NCBI GenBank assembly: GCA_051867875.1
Contig: JBJDZG010000029.1
Location: 1 to 25,660, forward strand
DNA: 25,660 nt
Direction: 5' to 3'
DNA from: RGIG4608 sp051867875
Lineage (GTDB): Bacteria > Bacillota > Clostridia > Oscillospirales > CAG-272
The notes below the pieces were generated by a model. It ran no database searches, was not told where the DNA came from, and worked only from the letters and a program-made list of their open reading frames with translations. Of the stretch, positions 1 to 6,420 are shown piece by piece (positions within the stretch are counted from its first letter, which is position 1; each line of letters starts with the position of its first letter). Both the position numbers and the translations under genes were made by a program.

Positions 1-352
1 CAAGGAGCAGATACTTAGGTCTTTTAACTCGGGCAATCCGAGCGATCTCAAAGAACAGAGTTCCTCTGGCATCTTCAAATCCACCTCGTTTTCCAGCGAT
101 TGAAAAGCTTTGACAAGGAAATCCGCCGCAAATAAGGTCGATATCCGGTAATTCTTCGGGATCGATCTGTCTTGCATCTTCAAAGAAAAGTTCTCCTTTC
201 GTTTCATAGATTGCTTCGTAGGCTCTCCGAGCATATGGATCTATCTCGCAAAAACCTACGGGGACAAAAAAATCGCCGAACTTAGCGAGTCCTGATCTGA
301 ACCCACCAATGCCGGCGAACATGTCCAAATATTTGATTTGATTATTACTCAG
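1..352 (-). CDS. C5 cytosine DNA methyltransferase, N-terminal part (cut by window edge)
   Basis: The reverse strand reads an N-terminus with motif I (DMFAGIGGFR), a motif II-like FCEIDPYARRAY, and motif IV with the catalytic Cys in GGFPCQSFSIAGKRGG. These are the hallmarks of DNA (cytosine-5) methyltransferases, which transfer a methyl group from SAM to C5 of cytosine. About 117 residues are visible; the target recognition domain lies outside the window. No ATG lies between the upstream in-frame stop and the motif I methionine. A GGAGGT at 361-366 (reverse strand) is 8 nt before a CTG at 352, so a CTG start is likely; TTG at 328 or ATG at 322 are alternatives. It is the last visible gene of a tightly packed minus-strand block and may serve in anti-restriction. 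No restriction enzyme gene is seen beside it. Confidence 0.9.
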   Translation of the reverse strand, partial: MSNNQIKYLDMFAGIGGFRSGLAKFGDFFVPVGFCEIDPYARRAYEAIYETKGELFFEDARQIDPEELPDIDLICGGFPCQSFSIAGKRGGFEDARGTLFFEIARIARVKRPKYLLL

Positions 353-1113
353 AGGCTCATACCTCCGTTCTGCTCAAACGTCTGTCCGGTTGCGGAGGAG
401 ATGATATCCCAAATGTCTTCGGGACACTCTGCCATATCCACATGGATGTCGCTCTCGCAATTTACTGTGTACCAGTATCGGTACGGCACAAGATTCTGCA
501 TGAAGGCTTTTTCTGATTCGGTTTCTTCCGTTACGCCGTGGTCAATCACCCCTGTCGGTGTCATAACGCACGTACCCCAATGTTCTCCGGAGGAGTCCAA
601 ATCAAGGGTTACAAGTGCAGGATAGTAGTCACCGGTCTGCAAGGATTCGACGATAGCAGGTACTTGGATGAAGCCAACGAGACCGTCAACACTGTCTGTG
701 TCATAAATCTCGACGAACTTATCGTGAAGCTTCCTCAGAATCTCGGTGGTGTAGTTGTCATTTGCATTCTCGATTTCCTCGGCAAAGCGGTCGAGGTCGA
801 CATTGGCAAAGATATCTCGGTGGACGGCATCGTAATACTTGTCGTAATTACGAGCGCACTTTTCTTCGAGAAGCTCTTGCTGTGTCAATGCTCGGTAGTG
901 ATCCTCGCCGTATGCCAATCCAAGGCTTCTTCCGTTATCGAATCGACAGAAGACGGTAGCAATATCATCGATACCTTCTACCGTGCCTTTCGTTCCGGGC
1001 GGAATCGGGCGTGGATCATCTCCCATACTTATCAGCTTGATGCGTGTACCAATGGGATAGCGTTCTCGCAAACTTTTTGCGATGTTGCTTAACTGGCTGA
1101 AGGAATATTCCAT
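349..1113 (-). CDS. DUF4314-type accessory protein of a mobile element
   Basis: A 254-residue protein. The first ~70 residues (RYPIGTRIKLISMGDDPRPI, then PPGTKGTVEGID) match what I know as DUF4314, a small beta-rich domain common in clostridial conjugative elements and phages, of unknown function. The remainder is acidic and not recognised. The ATG at 1113 is preferred over GTG at 1116 because GGAGGT of the upstream gene's last codons lies 5 nt before it. The start overlaps the upstream stop as TGATG. The C-terminus (EQNGGMSL) carries the GGAGGT for the downstream methyltransferase, so the two are probably translationally coupled. The domain call is from memory of the family; function is unknown. 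Confidence 0.8.
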   Translation of the reverse strand: MEYSFSQLSNIAKSLRERYPIGTRIKLISMGDDPRPIPPGTKGTVEGIDDIATVFCRFDNGRSLGLAYGEDHYRALTQQELLEEKCARNYDKYYDAVHRDIFANVDLDRFAEEIENANDNYTTEILRKLHDKFVEIYDTDSVDGLVGFIQVPAIVESLQTGDYYPALVTLDLDSSGEHWGTCVMTPTGVIDHGVTEETESEKAFMQNLVPYRYWYTVNCESDIHVDMAECPEDIWDIISSATGQTFEQNGGMSL

Positions 1114-1526
1114 CACATACCTCCCATTTCCATGCCGCTATCAAAGCGATATCCTTGGTCGGCATACATGGAGATATAGTCCTCAACAACATCGGTAATG
1201 AAGTTGTAATCGGATGCGGTTGGATGATAGATATACCAGTCAACCCTTTGGCCGTCTTCCCATATATGGGGTTCACGGCCGCCCTTCATACCGATGATAT
1301 CCTTGAACTTGAAGGTTTCGCTATCCACCGTACCTTCGTGGCGGTTGATAATAGTTAACCGTAAGGCATCGTACTTTGCGTGCGTGTTTGTGTAAATGAA
1401 TTGTACTTTGGCTCTTAAATCTTCGCCGATAGGTGCAATCATAGTTTTACCTGCGAAGACAGCGTCGGCAGAGATTCGTTCCGAATCATCAAAGAGCCTG
1501 TGCAACTCTTGTTCAAAAAAGGTCAA
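1113..1526 (-). CDS. Conserved hypothetical protein of mobile elements
   Basis: A 137-residue protein starting MTFFEQELHRLF. It has alternating charged and aromatic segments such as VQFIYTNTHAKYDAL and PHIWEDGQRVDWYIYHPTA. I recall similar proteins in integrative elements of gut Clostridia but no assigned function. A strong AAAGGAG sits about 7 nt before the ATG. The C-terminal MEMGGM codons include GGAGGT, which serves as the ribosome binding site of the next gene, and the stop overlaps the next ATG by one base. No signal peptide or membrane segment is seen. It is separated from the upstream gene by 137 bp of non-coding DNA, so it may begin a new transcript. Confidence 0.75.
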   Translation of the reverse strand: MTFFEQELHRLFDDSERISADAVFAGKTMIAPIGEDLRAKVQFIYTNTHAKYDALRLTIINRHEGTVDSETFKFKDIIGMKGGREPHIWEDGQRVDWYIYHPTASDYNFITDVVEDYISMYADQGYRFDSGMEMGGM

Positions 1527-1663
1527 ATTATCGCTCTCCTTTCTTGTGTTTAGAGTGTGTAATATAAGGGCGGTTAATCGGCTGTTTTACTGCTAAAATC
1601 CCTGTAAACCTATTGCGTTTTTAAGACAAACGAGTAGGGGGCAGCATAGTTGGTGGGGTGGTA
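1527..1663. other. Non-coding gap inside the accessory block
   Basis: This is the only sizeable gap among the packed minus-strand genes. It contains AAATCCCTGTAAACC at 1596-1610 and GGGGGCAGCAT at 1637-1646. Near-matches to both lie at the right end of the block (4487-4501 and about 4434-4444). I see no clear promoter or terminator here. Confidence 0.4.
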
Positions 1664-1978
1664 CTATTCTTCAAAAATGCCCTGTAAAGGTGTTCGCTTT
1701 TTGCGCTGTTCACTCATTTGAACGGCTCTTTTTTTTCGTACTTCATCGCTCAACGGAGATGATAATGCTACCCAAAACAGAGCTTTCGGAACTTCGGCAT
1801 GAACACCACCATACTTATCCGGTGGATCTACTCTGTAGTATTCCGGGAAATCCTTTTTTGCTTTTTTCAGCCGATTGATTAATTTGCTATTGAAAGTATC
1901 AATGCAAACTGTATCTTCTTCCTCATTCCAAAGAATAATTGTTTCTTTCTCCAAAGGAGTTAGTTTATAGTCTGACAT
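1664..1978 (-). CDS. Small conserved hypothetical protein (MSDYKLTP type)
   Basis: A 104-residue charged protein from the ATG at 1978, starting MSDYKLTPLEKETIILWNEE. An in-frame upstream ATG at 2023 overlaps the end of the preceding gene. I prefer 1978 because AGGAAGG lies between that gene's stop (2001) and this ATG. The C-terminus (KRAVQMSEQRKKRTPLQGIF) is basic. Proteins with this N-terminal pattern are, to my recollection, widespread in clostridial mobile elements without a known function. It sits 22 bp downstream of the ART-like gene and is likely in the same transcript. Confidence 0.7.
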   Translation of the reverse strand: MSDYKLTPLEKETIILWNEEEDTVCIDTFNSKLINRLKKAKKDFPEYYRVDPPDKYGGVHAEVPKALFWVALSSPLSDEVRKKRAVQMSEQRKKRTPLQGIFEE

Positions 1979-2000
1979 TTGATAGACTGTTCCTTCCTTT

Positions 2001-2756
2001 CTACATAGAAATATCAAAGGCATTATCCATCATTTCTGCTTCCGTAATATCCATCAGATATTTCGGATCGACAATTATTTCAGACTCATTTCTTCCATCG
2101 AAATAGGCATAGATATGAGCTTTGTCTATCTGTGCCTGATACACAGTTCCGTCTTCATCGAATCGTGATGCAAACCACTCGGCAACGCTTCTGTCCAATG
2201 TCCACGAGAGTGCTTTGACATTTTTTGCGTTAAACGTAGTAACGCCACGATAAACTGTCACCGTGGCATCAAGCGCGTCGAGCGTATTCAATTCGTCTTG
2301 GGACATCAAATGTCTTGGCTCTGCAGATTGAAACATTGACAGGAGCTTGCTCTGCGACAGGTTGGGATCGTTGTTAGGGTTCTCTGAACGTATCCATGCA
2401 TCGGCAAGTATTTGGGAGAAGTCTTGCTTTGAGAGGTGATGAGCTGCGTATTTGAGAAACGTCATGCCGTAGGGCTTGTTTGTCATCATATAGATTTCAA
2501 ACGCGCTCTTGGATGATTCAATCTGTGCGCATACCATCTTGCGCCATTGGTGCAGGGCTTCGCTATCGGCCGTGATATCGACGCATTTCGGTTCACCGTT
2601 AACCATAATCATATTGAAGCCGGAGGAGGTAAAAGGATGCTGAACAACAATGGGTGATAAGGATGTTTGGTGGATATCGGTAAAGAGTAGAGTCCTCGCC
2701 ATAGCTTTGACTCCATCAAGATTTGTTTCTGTCAGCTTTACCATATACTTTCTCAC
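2001..2756 (-). CDS. Possible ADP-ribosyltransferase-like protein (R-S-E layout) in a mobile element
   Basis: A 251-residue protein with a GTG start at 2756 that overlaps the upstream stop as GTGA. The C-terminal ~95 residues resemble an ADP-ribosyltransferase fold: VTVYRGV with Arg170; ALSWTLDRSVAEWFASRF, where S184-W-T186 would match the S-T-S motif and its following helix; then RNESEIIVDP, where E224-S-E226 would match the E-x-E catalytic motif. The order and spacing fit the Arg-specific R-S-E class that modifies proteins using NAD. The N-terminal ~155 residues are not recognised and show no signal peptide or membrane helix. This is a motif-level inference; it could be an inactive relative or a structural domain. 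GGTGG in the upstream gene's last codons serves as ribosome binding site. Confidence 0.6.
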   Translation of the reverse strand: MRKYMVKLTETNLDGVKAMARTLLFTDIHQTSLSPIVVQHPFTSSGFNMIMVNGEPKCVDITADSEALHQWRKMVCAQIESSKSAFEIYMMTNKPYGMTFLKYAAHHLSKQDFSQILADAWIRSENPNNDPNLSQSKLLSMFQSAEPRHLMSQDELNTLDALDATVTVYRGVTTFNAKNVKALSWTLDRSVAEWFASRFDEDGTVYQAQIDKAHIYAYFDGRNESEIIVDPKYLMDITEAEMMDNAFDISM

Positions 2757-2971
2757 ATTCCACCCATAGTAAGTTCGGTGGACTCCTTCTGCTCGATAAC
2801 CTCGACCTCGCCCATGTCGAAATTACACAGCGAATAATACTCTCGGCTGGCATAGGGATGTCTTTCGAGGTATTCTTCATTGGAGGCATTGATGCCAAGG
2901 TCGGGATTGCCGTATGCATCGGTGGTATCGTAGACGAGTTCTTCGCTACCGTCAGCCATTCGCAGTGTCAT
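2753..2971 (-). CDS. Small acidic conserved hypothetical protein
   Basis: A 72-residue product from the ATG at 2971 (MTLRMADGSEELVYDTTDAY). The frame stays open upstream to about 3030 and would add RFQYFDKNGVEIRGG, which looks like a natural N-terminus, but there is no ATG, GTG or TTG in that stretch. The annotated start is therefore uncertain and a rare start codon is possible. The middle reads LGINASNEEYLERHPYASRE. The C-terminus TMGGM is encoded by ATG-GGT-GGA-ATG and carries the ribosome binding site for the ART-like gene. Function unknown; it belongs to the same packed cluster. Confidence 0.65.
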   Translation of the reverse strand: MTLRMADGSEELVYDTTDAYGNPDLGINASNEEYLERHPYASREYYSLCNFDMGEVEVIEQKESTELTMGGM

Positions 2972-3017
2972 GCCACCTCTGATCTCGACTCCGTTTTTGT
3001 CAAAGTACTGAAACCTA

Positions 3018-3362
3018 TCACCCCCAATCTATTCCGAACAATTCGTCGGGAGAATAATTGCAGGTGAAGTCGACGGATTCGATGTTATCGCAATGACCTG
3101 ACAGGAAGTTCTCATCCTGTTGCATTCGAAGATGGAAGTAGGCAACTTCCTCAATGGAGGCTTTGAACGTTTCGCCCTCGCCGTAGAGATATGCTTCGGC
3201 GTGTACACTGATTTCTGTTTCTTCCTCGATGCTATCAAGAAAGTCTTCGAAAGCTGTGTAATATTCAAAGTCATCAAACTCTCTCGGAATGCCGCAGACG
3301 AGGAATTCCGCTTCATTGCCATCGGGTGTGGACACCCGAACGTGGGAGAATAGAAGAGCCAT
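3018..3362 (-). CDS. Acidic hypothetical protein of the mobile block
   Basis: A 114-residue, strongly acidic protein (MALLFSHVRVSTPDGNEAEF to DELFGIDWG). The start overlaps the upstream stop as TAATG, and GGGTGG in the upstream gene's last codons lies 6 nt before the ATG. It has no membrane segment or recognisable motif. High acidity and small size are seen in DNA-mimic anti-restriction proteins, but nothing specific supports that here. I do not recognise the family. Confidence 0.65.
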   Translation of the reverse strand: MALLFSHVRVSTPDGNEAEFLVCGIPREFDDFEYYTAFEDFLDSIEEETEISVHAEAYLYGEGETFKASIEEVAYFHLRMQQDENFLSGHCDNIESVDFTCNYSPDELFGIDWG

Positions 3363-4234
3363 TACATGCCACCCATCGTCATGCCGTCCGACATAAGGCG
3401 GTCTTCGAATTCGTCCTGATTATCGATATAATAATCATCGCCCGAATGCCAATAGCTCACATACATGAAGCCACCGTAACGAGTACCGTTGAGGTAGATC
3501 TCTCTCTGCTCGAAGCCTTCACCGAGGCCGTCCGAGTTCTGACCGGAGATCCAGTCCTTGAGATCCTGTTCTTCTTCCTCTGTGAGGGGGCCTGCTGTCT
3601 GTACGGTGATGCATCCGTAGAGCTCACCGTTTCTGCGTTCAAAATCCCAATCAGCGGAACGGAGCTTTTCGGAGACACCGTTGTTGCCGTGGAAGTATTC
3701 TGCCATATTGCATTCGTCGCTGGCGTTATACTCCATCAAGGCTTGACGGATATCGTCTTCGTGTCGGGCTGCAAACGCTGCATCTTCCTCATATCCATCC
3801 TCATCGATATCGCCGTAGCTATCTCTGCTGTGTACCTGAATGGTCAGCGGACAGTAGTACTTGGTTGTAACTGACTGAGGATAGGCTTCGGTCAGCATTC
3901 TGTTGAGTTGCTCATAGGAGGCAAGTCCTTCGACCTTGACTGTGTTCTCAAACTCTCGCTTGCTCGTATAGGGGAGGTTGTACATGAGAGTGATGGTGTC
4001 GTTCAAGGTGTGAAATCTGAATCCTGTGGGCAATGCTTTTGCGATGGCATTTTCTACGATCCCGTGGCTTTCGAGTGTGAAAGTGAGACCTTGGTCGGAT
4101 TCTTCATTATATTTGATGTCGTAAGCACTTGCGTGATTCGCATGCAAATACGAGAGAGCTCCGGCTAACTGTCTGCGTTCTACGGGGAGCTGCACACGGG
4201 CGGTGTAATCGCCGTTTGAAATAATTGCTTTCAT
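3362..4234 (-). CDS. Acidic conserved hypothetical protein, first gene of the mobile-element cluster
   Basis: A 290-residue protein from the ATG at 4234 (MKAIISNGDYTARVQLPVER), with AAAGGA about 8 nt upstream. An upstream in-frame ATG at 4273 has no good ribosome binding site. The C-terminal region (LTEEEEQDLKDWISGQNSDG followed by LGEGFEQREI and a FMYVSYWHSGDDYYI stretch) resembles a domain I recall in accessory proteins of clostridial integrative elements. Function is not known. The last residues, MTMGGM, encode the Shine-Dalgarno of the next gene. It has no signal peptide or membrane helix. It appears to be the promoter-proximal gene of a cluster running leftwards. Confidence 0.7.
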   Translation of the reverse strand: MKAIISNGDYTARVQLPVERRQLAGALSYLHANHASAYDIKYNEESDQGLTFTLESHGIVENAIAKALPTGFRFHTLNDTITLMYNLPYTSKREFENTVKVEGLASYEQLNRMLTEAYPQSVTTKYYCPLTIQVHSRDSYGDIDEDGYEEDAAFAARHEDDIRQALMEYNASDECNMAEYFHGNNGVSEKLRSADWDFERRNGELYGCITVQTAGPLTEEEEQDLKDWISGQNSDGLGEGFEQREIYLNGTRYGGFMYVSYWHSGDDYYIDNQDEFEDRLMSDGMTMGGM

Positions 4235-4433
4235 GGTTTTATCCTTTCTGTTTTGTTTTGTTTGGAATTGCATTTTTTGAAGGGGGAATCTCTTGAATGA
4301 AAACTCAACATTATTAACTTATCACCATCCTTTCTCTATGAATTTTGGTTTGGTACATTTCATACTAACAAACCACTTTTAGACACAGTAAATTAACATT
4401 TTTATTTTCTGAAGAAACGAAAAAAGGGGCAGT

Positions 4434-4467
4434 ATTTGCGATTGTTTTTCGCAAATACTGCCCCTAA
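4434..4467 (-). terminator. Strong hairpin terminator at the edge of the accessory block
   Basis: The arms AGGGGCAGTATTTGCGA and TCGCAAATACTGCCCCT form a perfect 17-bp stem with a 7-nt loop. On the reverse strand the stem is followed by a run of six T. It would stop minus-strand transcription arriving from the tRNA side before it enters the accessory genes. Confidence 0.7.
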
Positions 4468-4551
4468 AATTATAGTGCAGTGGTTCAAATCCTTGTAAAC
4501 CCGAATTTTCACCCAATGTCATCTTTTTGTTTGCATAGTGAATTTGGCAAT

Positions 4552-4587
4552 AAAAAATCCCAGAAACCCTTGTGGGCTCTGGGATTT
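4552..4587 (-). terminator. Terminator of tRNA-Gln
   Basis: On the reverse strand, AATCCCAGA and TCTGGGATT form a stem followed by a T run, about 30 nt downstream of the tRNA 3' end. Confidence 0.8.
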
Positions 4588-4618
4588 CGCCGACGTCATC
4601 TATTTCGGTCGGCAATCA

Positions 4619-4694
4619 TGGCTGGGGCGCTAGGATTCGAACCTAGGTAATGACGGAGTCAGAGTCCGTTGCCTTACCGCTTGGCGACGCCCCA
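4619..4694 (-). tRNA. tRNA-Gln (anticodon CTG)
   Basis: The reverse strand folds as a complete 76-nt tRNA. The acceptor stem is TGGGGCG/CGCCCCA, the D arm contains GCCAAGCGGTAAGGC, and the anticodon stem is ACGGA/TCCGT with loop CTCTGAC (anticodon CTG). The T arm is CTAGG-TTCGAAT-CCTAG. Discriminator G and CCA are encoded. It reads CAG codons. Confidence 0.96.
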
Positions 4695-4711
4695 ATATTG
4701 ACGACTTTGAC

Positions 4712-4740
4712 ATTATAGCATACCTTTTTTATTTTGTCAA
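4712..4740 (-). promoter_or_regulatory. Consensus sigma-A promoter of tRNA-Gln
   Basis: The reverse strand carries TTGACA, a 17-bp spacer and TATAAT, both perfect consensus, ending about 18 nt before the tRNA 5' end. Confidence 0.9.
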
Positions 4741-4843
4741 GTGTTTTCCAAATTTTTTGCAAGTGTTTTTTGATTTTTTTGTTTTTTGCTCCGATTCGGT
4801 CAATAATAAAAAATATAAAATCAATTAAGAAAGGAGCAAAAAT

Positions 4844-5011
4844 ATGAGATACGTATGCAACATTTGCGGCTACGTTTACGACGAAACGGAAGGCGAGCCC
4901 GAAATAGGCATTCCCTCGGGCACGCTCTGGCAGAGCCTTCCCATGTATTTTGAATGCCCGATGTGCCACGTCGGCAAGGAAGACTTCGTCGAGGAAGAAC
5001 CGAATTTCTAA
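4844..5011 (+). CDS. Rubredoxin-type small iron protein
   Basis: A 55-residue protein starting MRYVCNICGYVYDETEG. The iron site is made by C5-x-x-C8 and C38-x-x-C41 (ECPMCHVGKEDF), the rubredoxin arrangement that binds one Fe and carries single electrons in the cytosol. In the second knuckle the usual CG is CH and the Trp before CP is replaced, so it is a somewhat divergent rubredoxin. AAAGGAG is 7 nt before the ATG. It converges with a flavodiiron protein whose usual electron donor is rubredoxin, which supports a role in oxygen or NO reduction. A terminator follows directly. Confidence 0.92.
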   Translation: MRYVCNICGYVYDETEGEPEIGIPSGTLWQSLPMYFECPMCHVGKEDFVEEEPNF

Positions 5012-5021
5012 ATCAAACGCT

Positions 5022-5053
5022 ACCGCCGAGCTGTTTTTAACTCGGCGGTTTTG
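5022..5053 (+). terminator. Rho-independent terminator of the rubredoxin gene
   Basis: ACCGCCGAG and CTCGGCGGT form a 9-bp stem with a 10-nt loop, followed by TTTT. Confidence 0.8.
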
Positions 5054-5087
5054 CGGTTCTTTATCTGAAACGGGCGGGGAAGCGTCT

Positions 5088-6242
5088 TTATTCAGCGGAG
5101 GTCAACTCGTCCGCGAGTGCTTCTATCTGGGCACGGCTTTCGTCGTTCAGAGCGGAAAGAATTTTTACGCTTGTTTCTGCAAAAGTAATATTTTTCGACT
5201 TTGCAAACATTTCTCGCATAACCTTAGCCGCCATAGGCGCCCAGCTTCCGTTTTCAATGAGTGCTACGGTGCGGTTCTGATAGCTGCGCTCGGTGAGGTG
5301 GTTGATAAACGTGCGCATAAAGGGGAAGATTTCCGCATTGTACGTAGTCGTTGCAAGCACGAGCTTGCTGTAACGGAACGCGTCCTCGACTGCCTCTGCC
5401 ATATCGTCGCGCGCAAGGTCGGCAACTGCCACCTTGGGGCAACCGCGCTCGCGGAGCTTATCGGCAAGGAGCATAACAGCCGCTTTCGTGTTGCCGTATA
5501 CCGAGGTGTAAGCAATCAGCACGCCCTCGTCCTCGGGGCGGTAGCTTGACCAGGTGTCGTAAAGCCCGATATAATATCCGAGATTTTCTTCGAGCACGGG
5601 ACCGTGCAAGGGGCAAATCGTGCGGATATCGAGAGCTTTCGCCTTTTTGAGCAGATTCTGCACCTGCATACCGTACTTGCCGACAATGCCGAAATAGTAA
5701 CGGCGAGCCTCGCAAGCCCAATCCTCGTCGGCGTCAAGCGCGCCGAATTTACCAAACGCGTCGGCGGAGAAGAGAACCTTTTCTTTGCTTTCGTAAGTAA
5801 GCATAACCTCGGGCCAGTGTACCATGGGAGCGGAAATAAAGTGGAGCTCGTGCTCGCCGAGCGGGAGCGTGTCGCCTTCGCGGACGACTGCCTTTCTGCC
5901 CTCAAGCTCTGCGCCGAAGAAATTTTTAATCATCGTGAACGACTTGTCCGACGAAACTATCATAGCGTCGGGATAGGTTTCCGCAAAGCTCATAATATTT
6001 GCGGAGTGGTCAGGCTCCATGTGCTGAACTACGAGATAGTCGGGGGCTCTGTCGCCGATTATATTTTTAATATTTGCGAGCCATTCGTCGCCGAATTTTG
6101 CATCAACGCTGTCCATTACGGCAATTTTTTCGTCGATGATGACGTAGGAATTGTACGCCATTCCCTCGGGAACTTCGTACTGACCTTCAAAAAGGTCGAG
6201 CTTGCGGTCGTTTACACCCACATATTTAATAGAGTTTGTCAT
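5088..6242 (-). CDS. fprA: Flavodiiron protein (rubredoxin:oxygen/NO oxidoreductase)
   Basis: A 384-residue A-type flavodiiron protein. Residues 1-240 form a metallo-beta-lactamase-like domain with the diiron ligands H74-x-E76-x-D78-H79, H142 (APMVHWPEVM), D161 (FSADAFG) and H213 (CPLHGP). Residues ~240-384 are a flavodoxin domain with the FMN phosphate loop TSVYGNTK. Known members reduce O2 to water or NO to N2O in the cytosol of anaerobes, taking electrons from rubredoxin. All ligands are present, so it should be active. AAAGGAG precedes the ATG. It has its own promoter and converges on the rubredoxin gene. Confidence 0.95.
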   Translation of the reverse strand: MTNSIKYVGVNDRKLDLFEGQYEVPEGMAYNSYVIIDEKIAVMDSVDAKFGDEWLANIKNIIGDRAPDYLVVQHMEPDHSANIMSFAETYPDAMIVSSDKSFTMIKNFFGAELEGRKAVVREGDTLPLGEHELHFISAPMVHWPEVMLTYESKEKVLFSADAFGKFGALDADEDWACEARRYYFGIVGKYGMQVQNLLKKAKALDIRTICPLHGPVLEENLGYYIGLYDTWSSYRPEDEGVLIAYTSVYGNTKAAVMLLADKLRERGCPKVAVADLARDDMAEAVEDAFRYSKLVLATTTYNAEIFPFMRTFINHLTERSYQNRTVALIENGSWAPMAAKVMREMFAKSKNITFAETSVKILSALNDESRAQIEALADELTSAE

Positions 6243-6273
6243 AATTTGAGTCTCCTTTTTATTTATTTAGATT

Positions 6274-6302
6274 ATTGTACCACAAACTGCGGTAAAAATC
6301 AA
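6274..6302 (-). promoter_or_regulatory. Promoter of the flavodiiron gene
   Basis: The reverse strand shows TTGATT, a 17-bp spacer and TACAAT, 32 bp upstream of the start codon. Confidence 0.7.
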
Positions 6303-6338
6303 TACTAAACGCGCGATAATCGGTTTTTTCAAAAACTG

Positions 6339-6367
6339 TTGACAATTTCGGGCACTTGGGGTATAAT
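6339..6367 (+). promoter_or_regulatory. Consensus promoter of the SDR gene
   Basis: TTGACA, a 17-bp spacer and TATAAT, ending 54 bp before the SDR start codon. It is divergent from the flavodiiron promoter, with only about 36 bp between the two -35 boxes. Confidence 0.9.
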
Positions 6368-6420
6368 TAGCGTGCAAAATGCCCCAAAAGGCAATTTTCG
6401 GACAAAGGAGAAATAAAAAA

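Larger units (their letters stand above)
4235..4618. other. Non-coding right border of the accessory block
   Basis: About 380 bp without a convincing gene. It contains the hairpin at 4434-4467, the AAATCCTTGTAAACC motif at 4487-4501 and the tRNA-Gln terminator at 4552-4587. The switch from mobile-type genes to housekeeping genes happens here, next to the 3' end of a tRNA, a common integration site. No integrase gene or clear duplicated tRNA end is visible. Confidence 0.45.
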
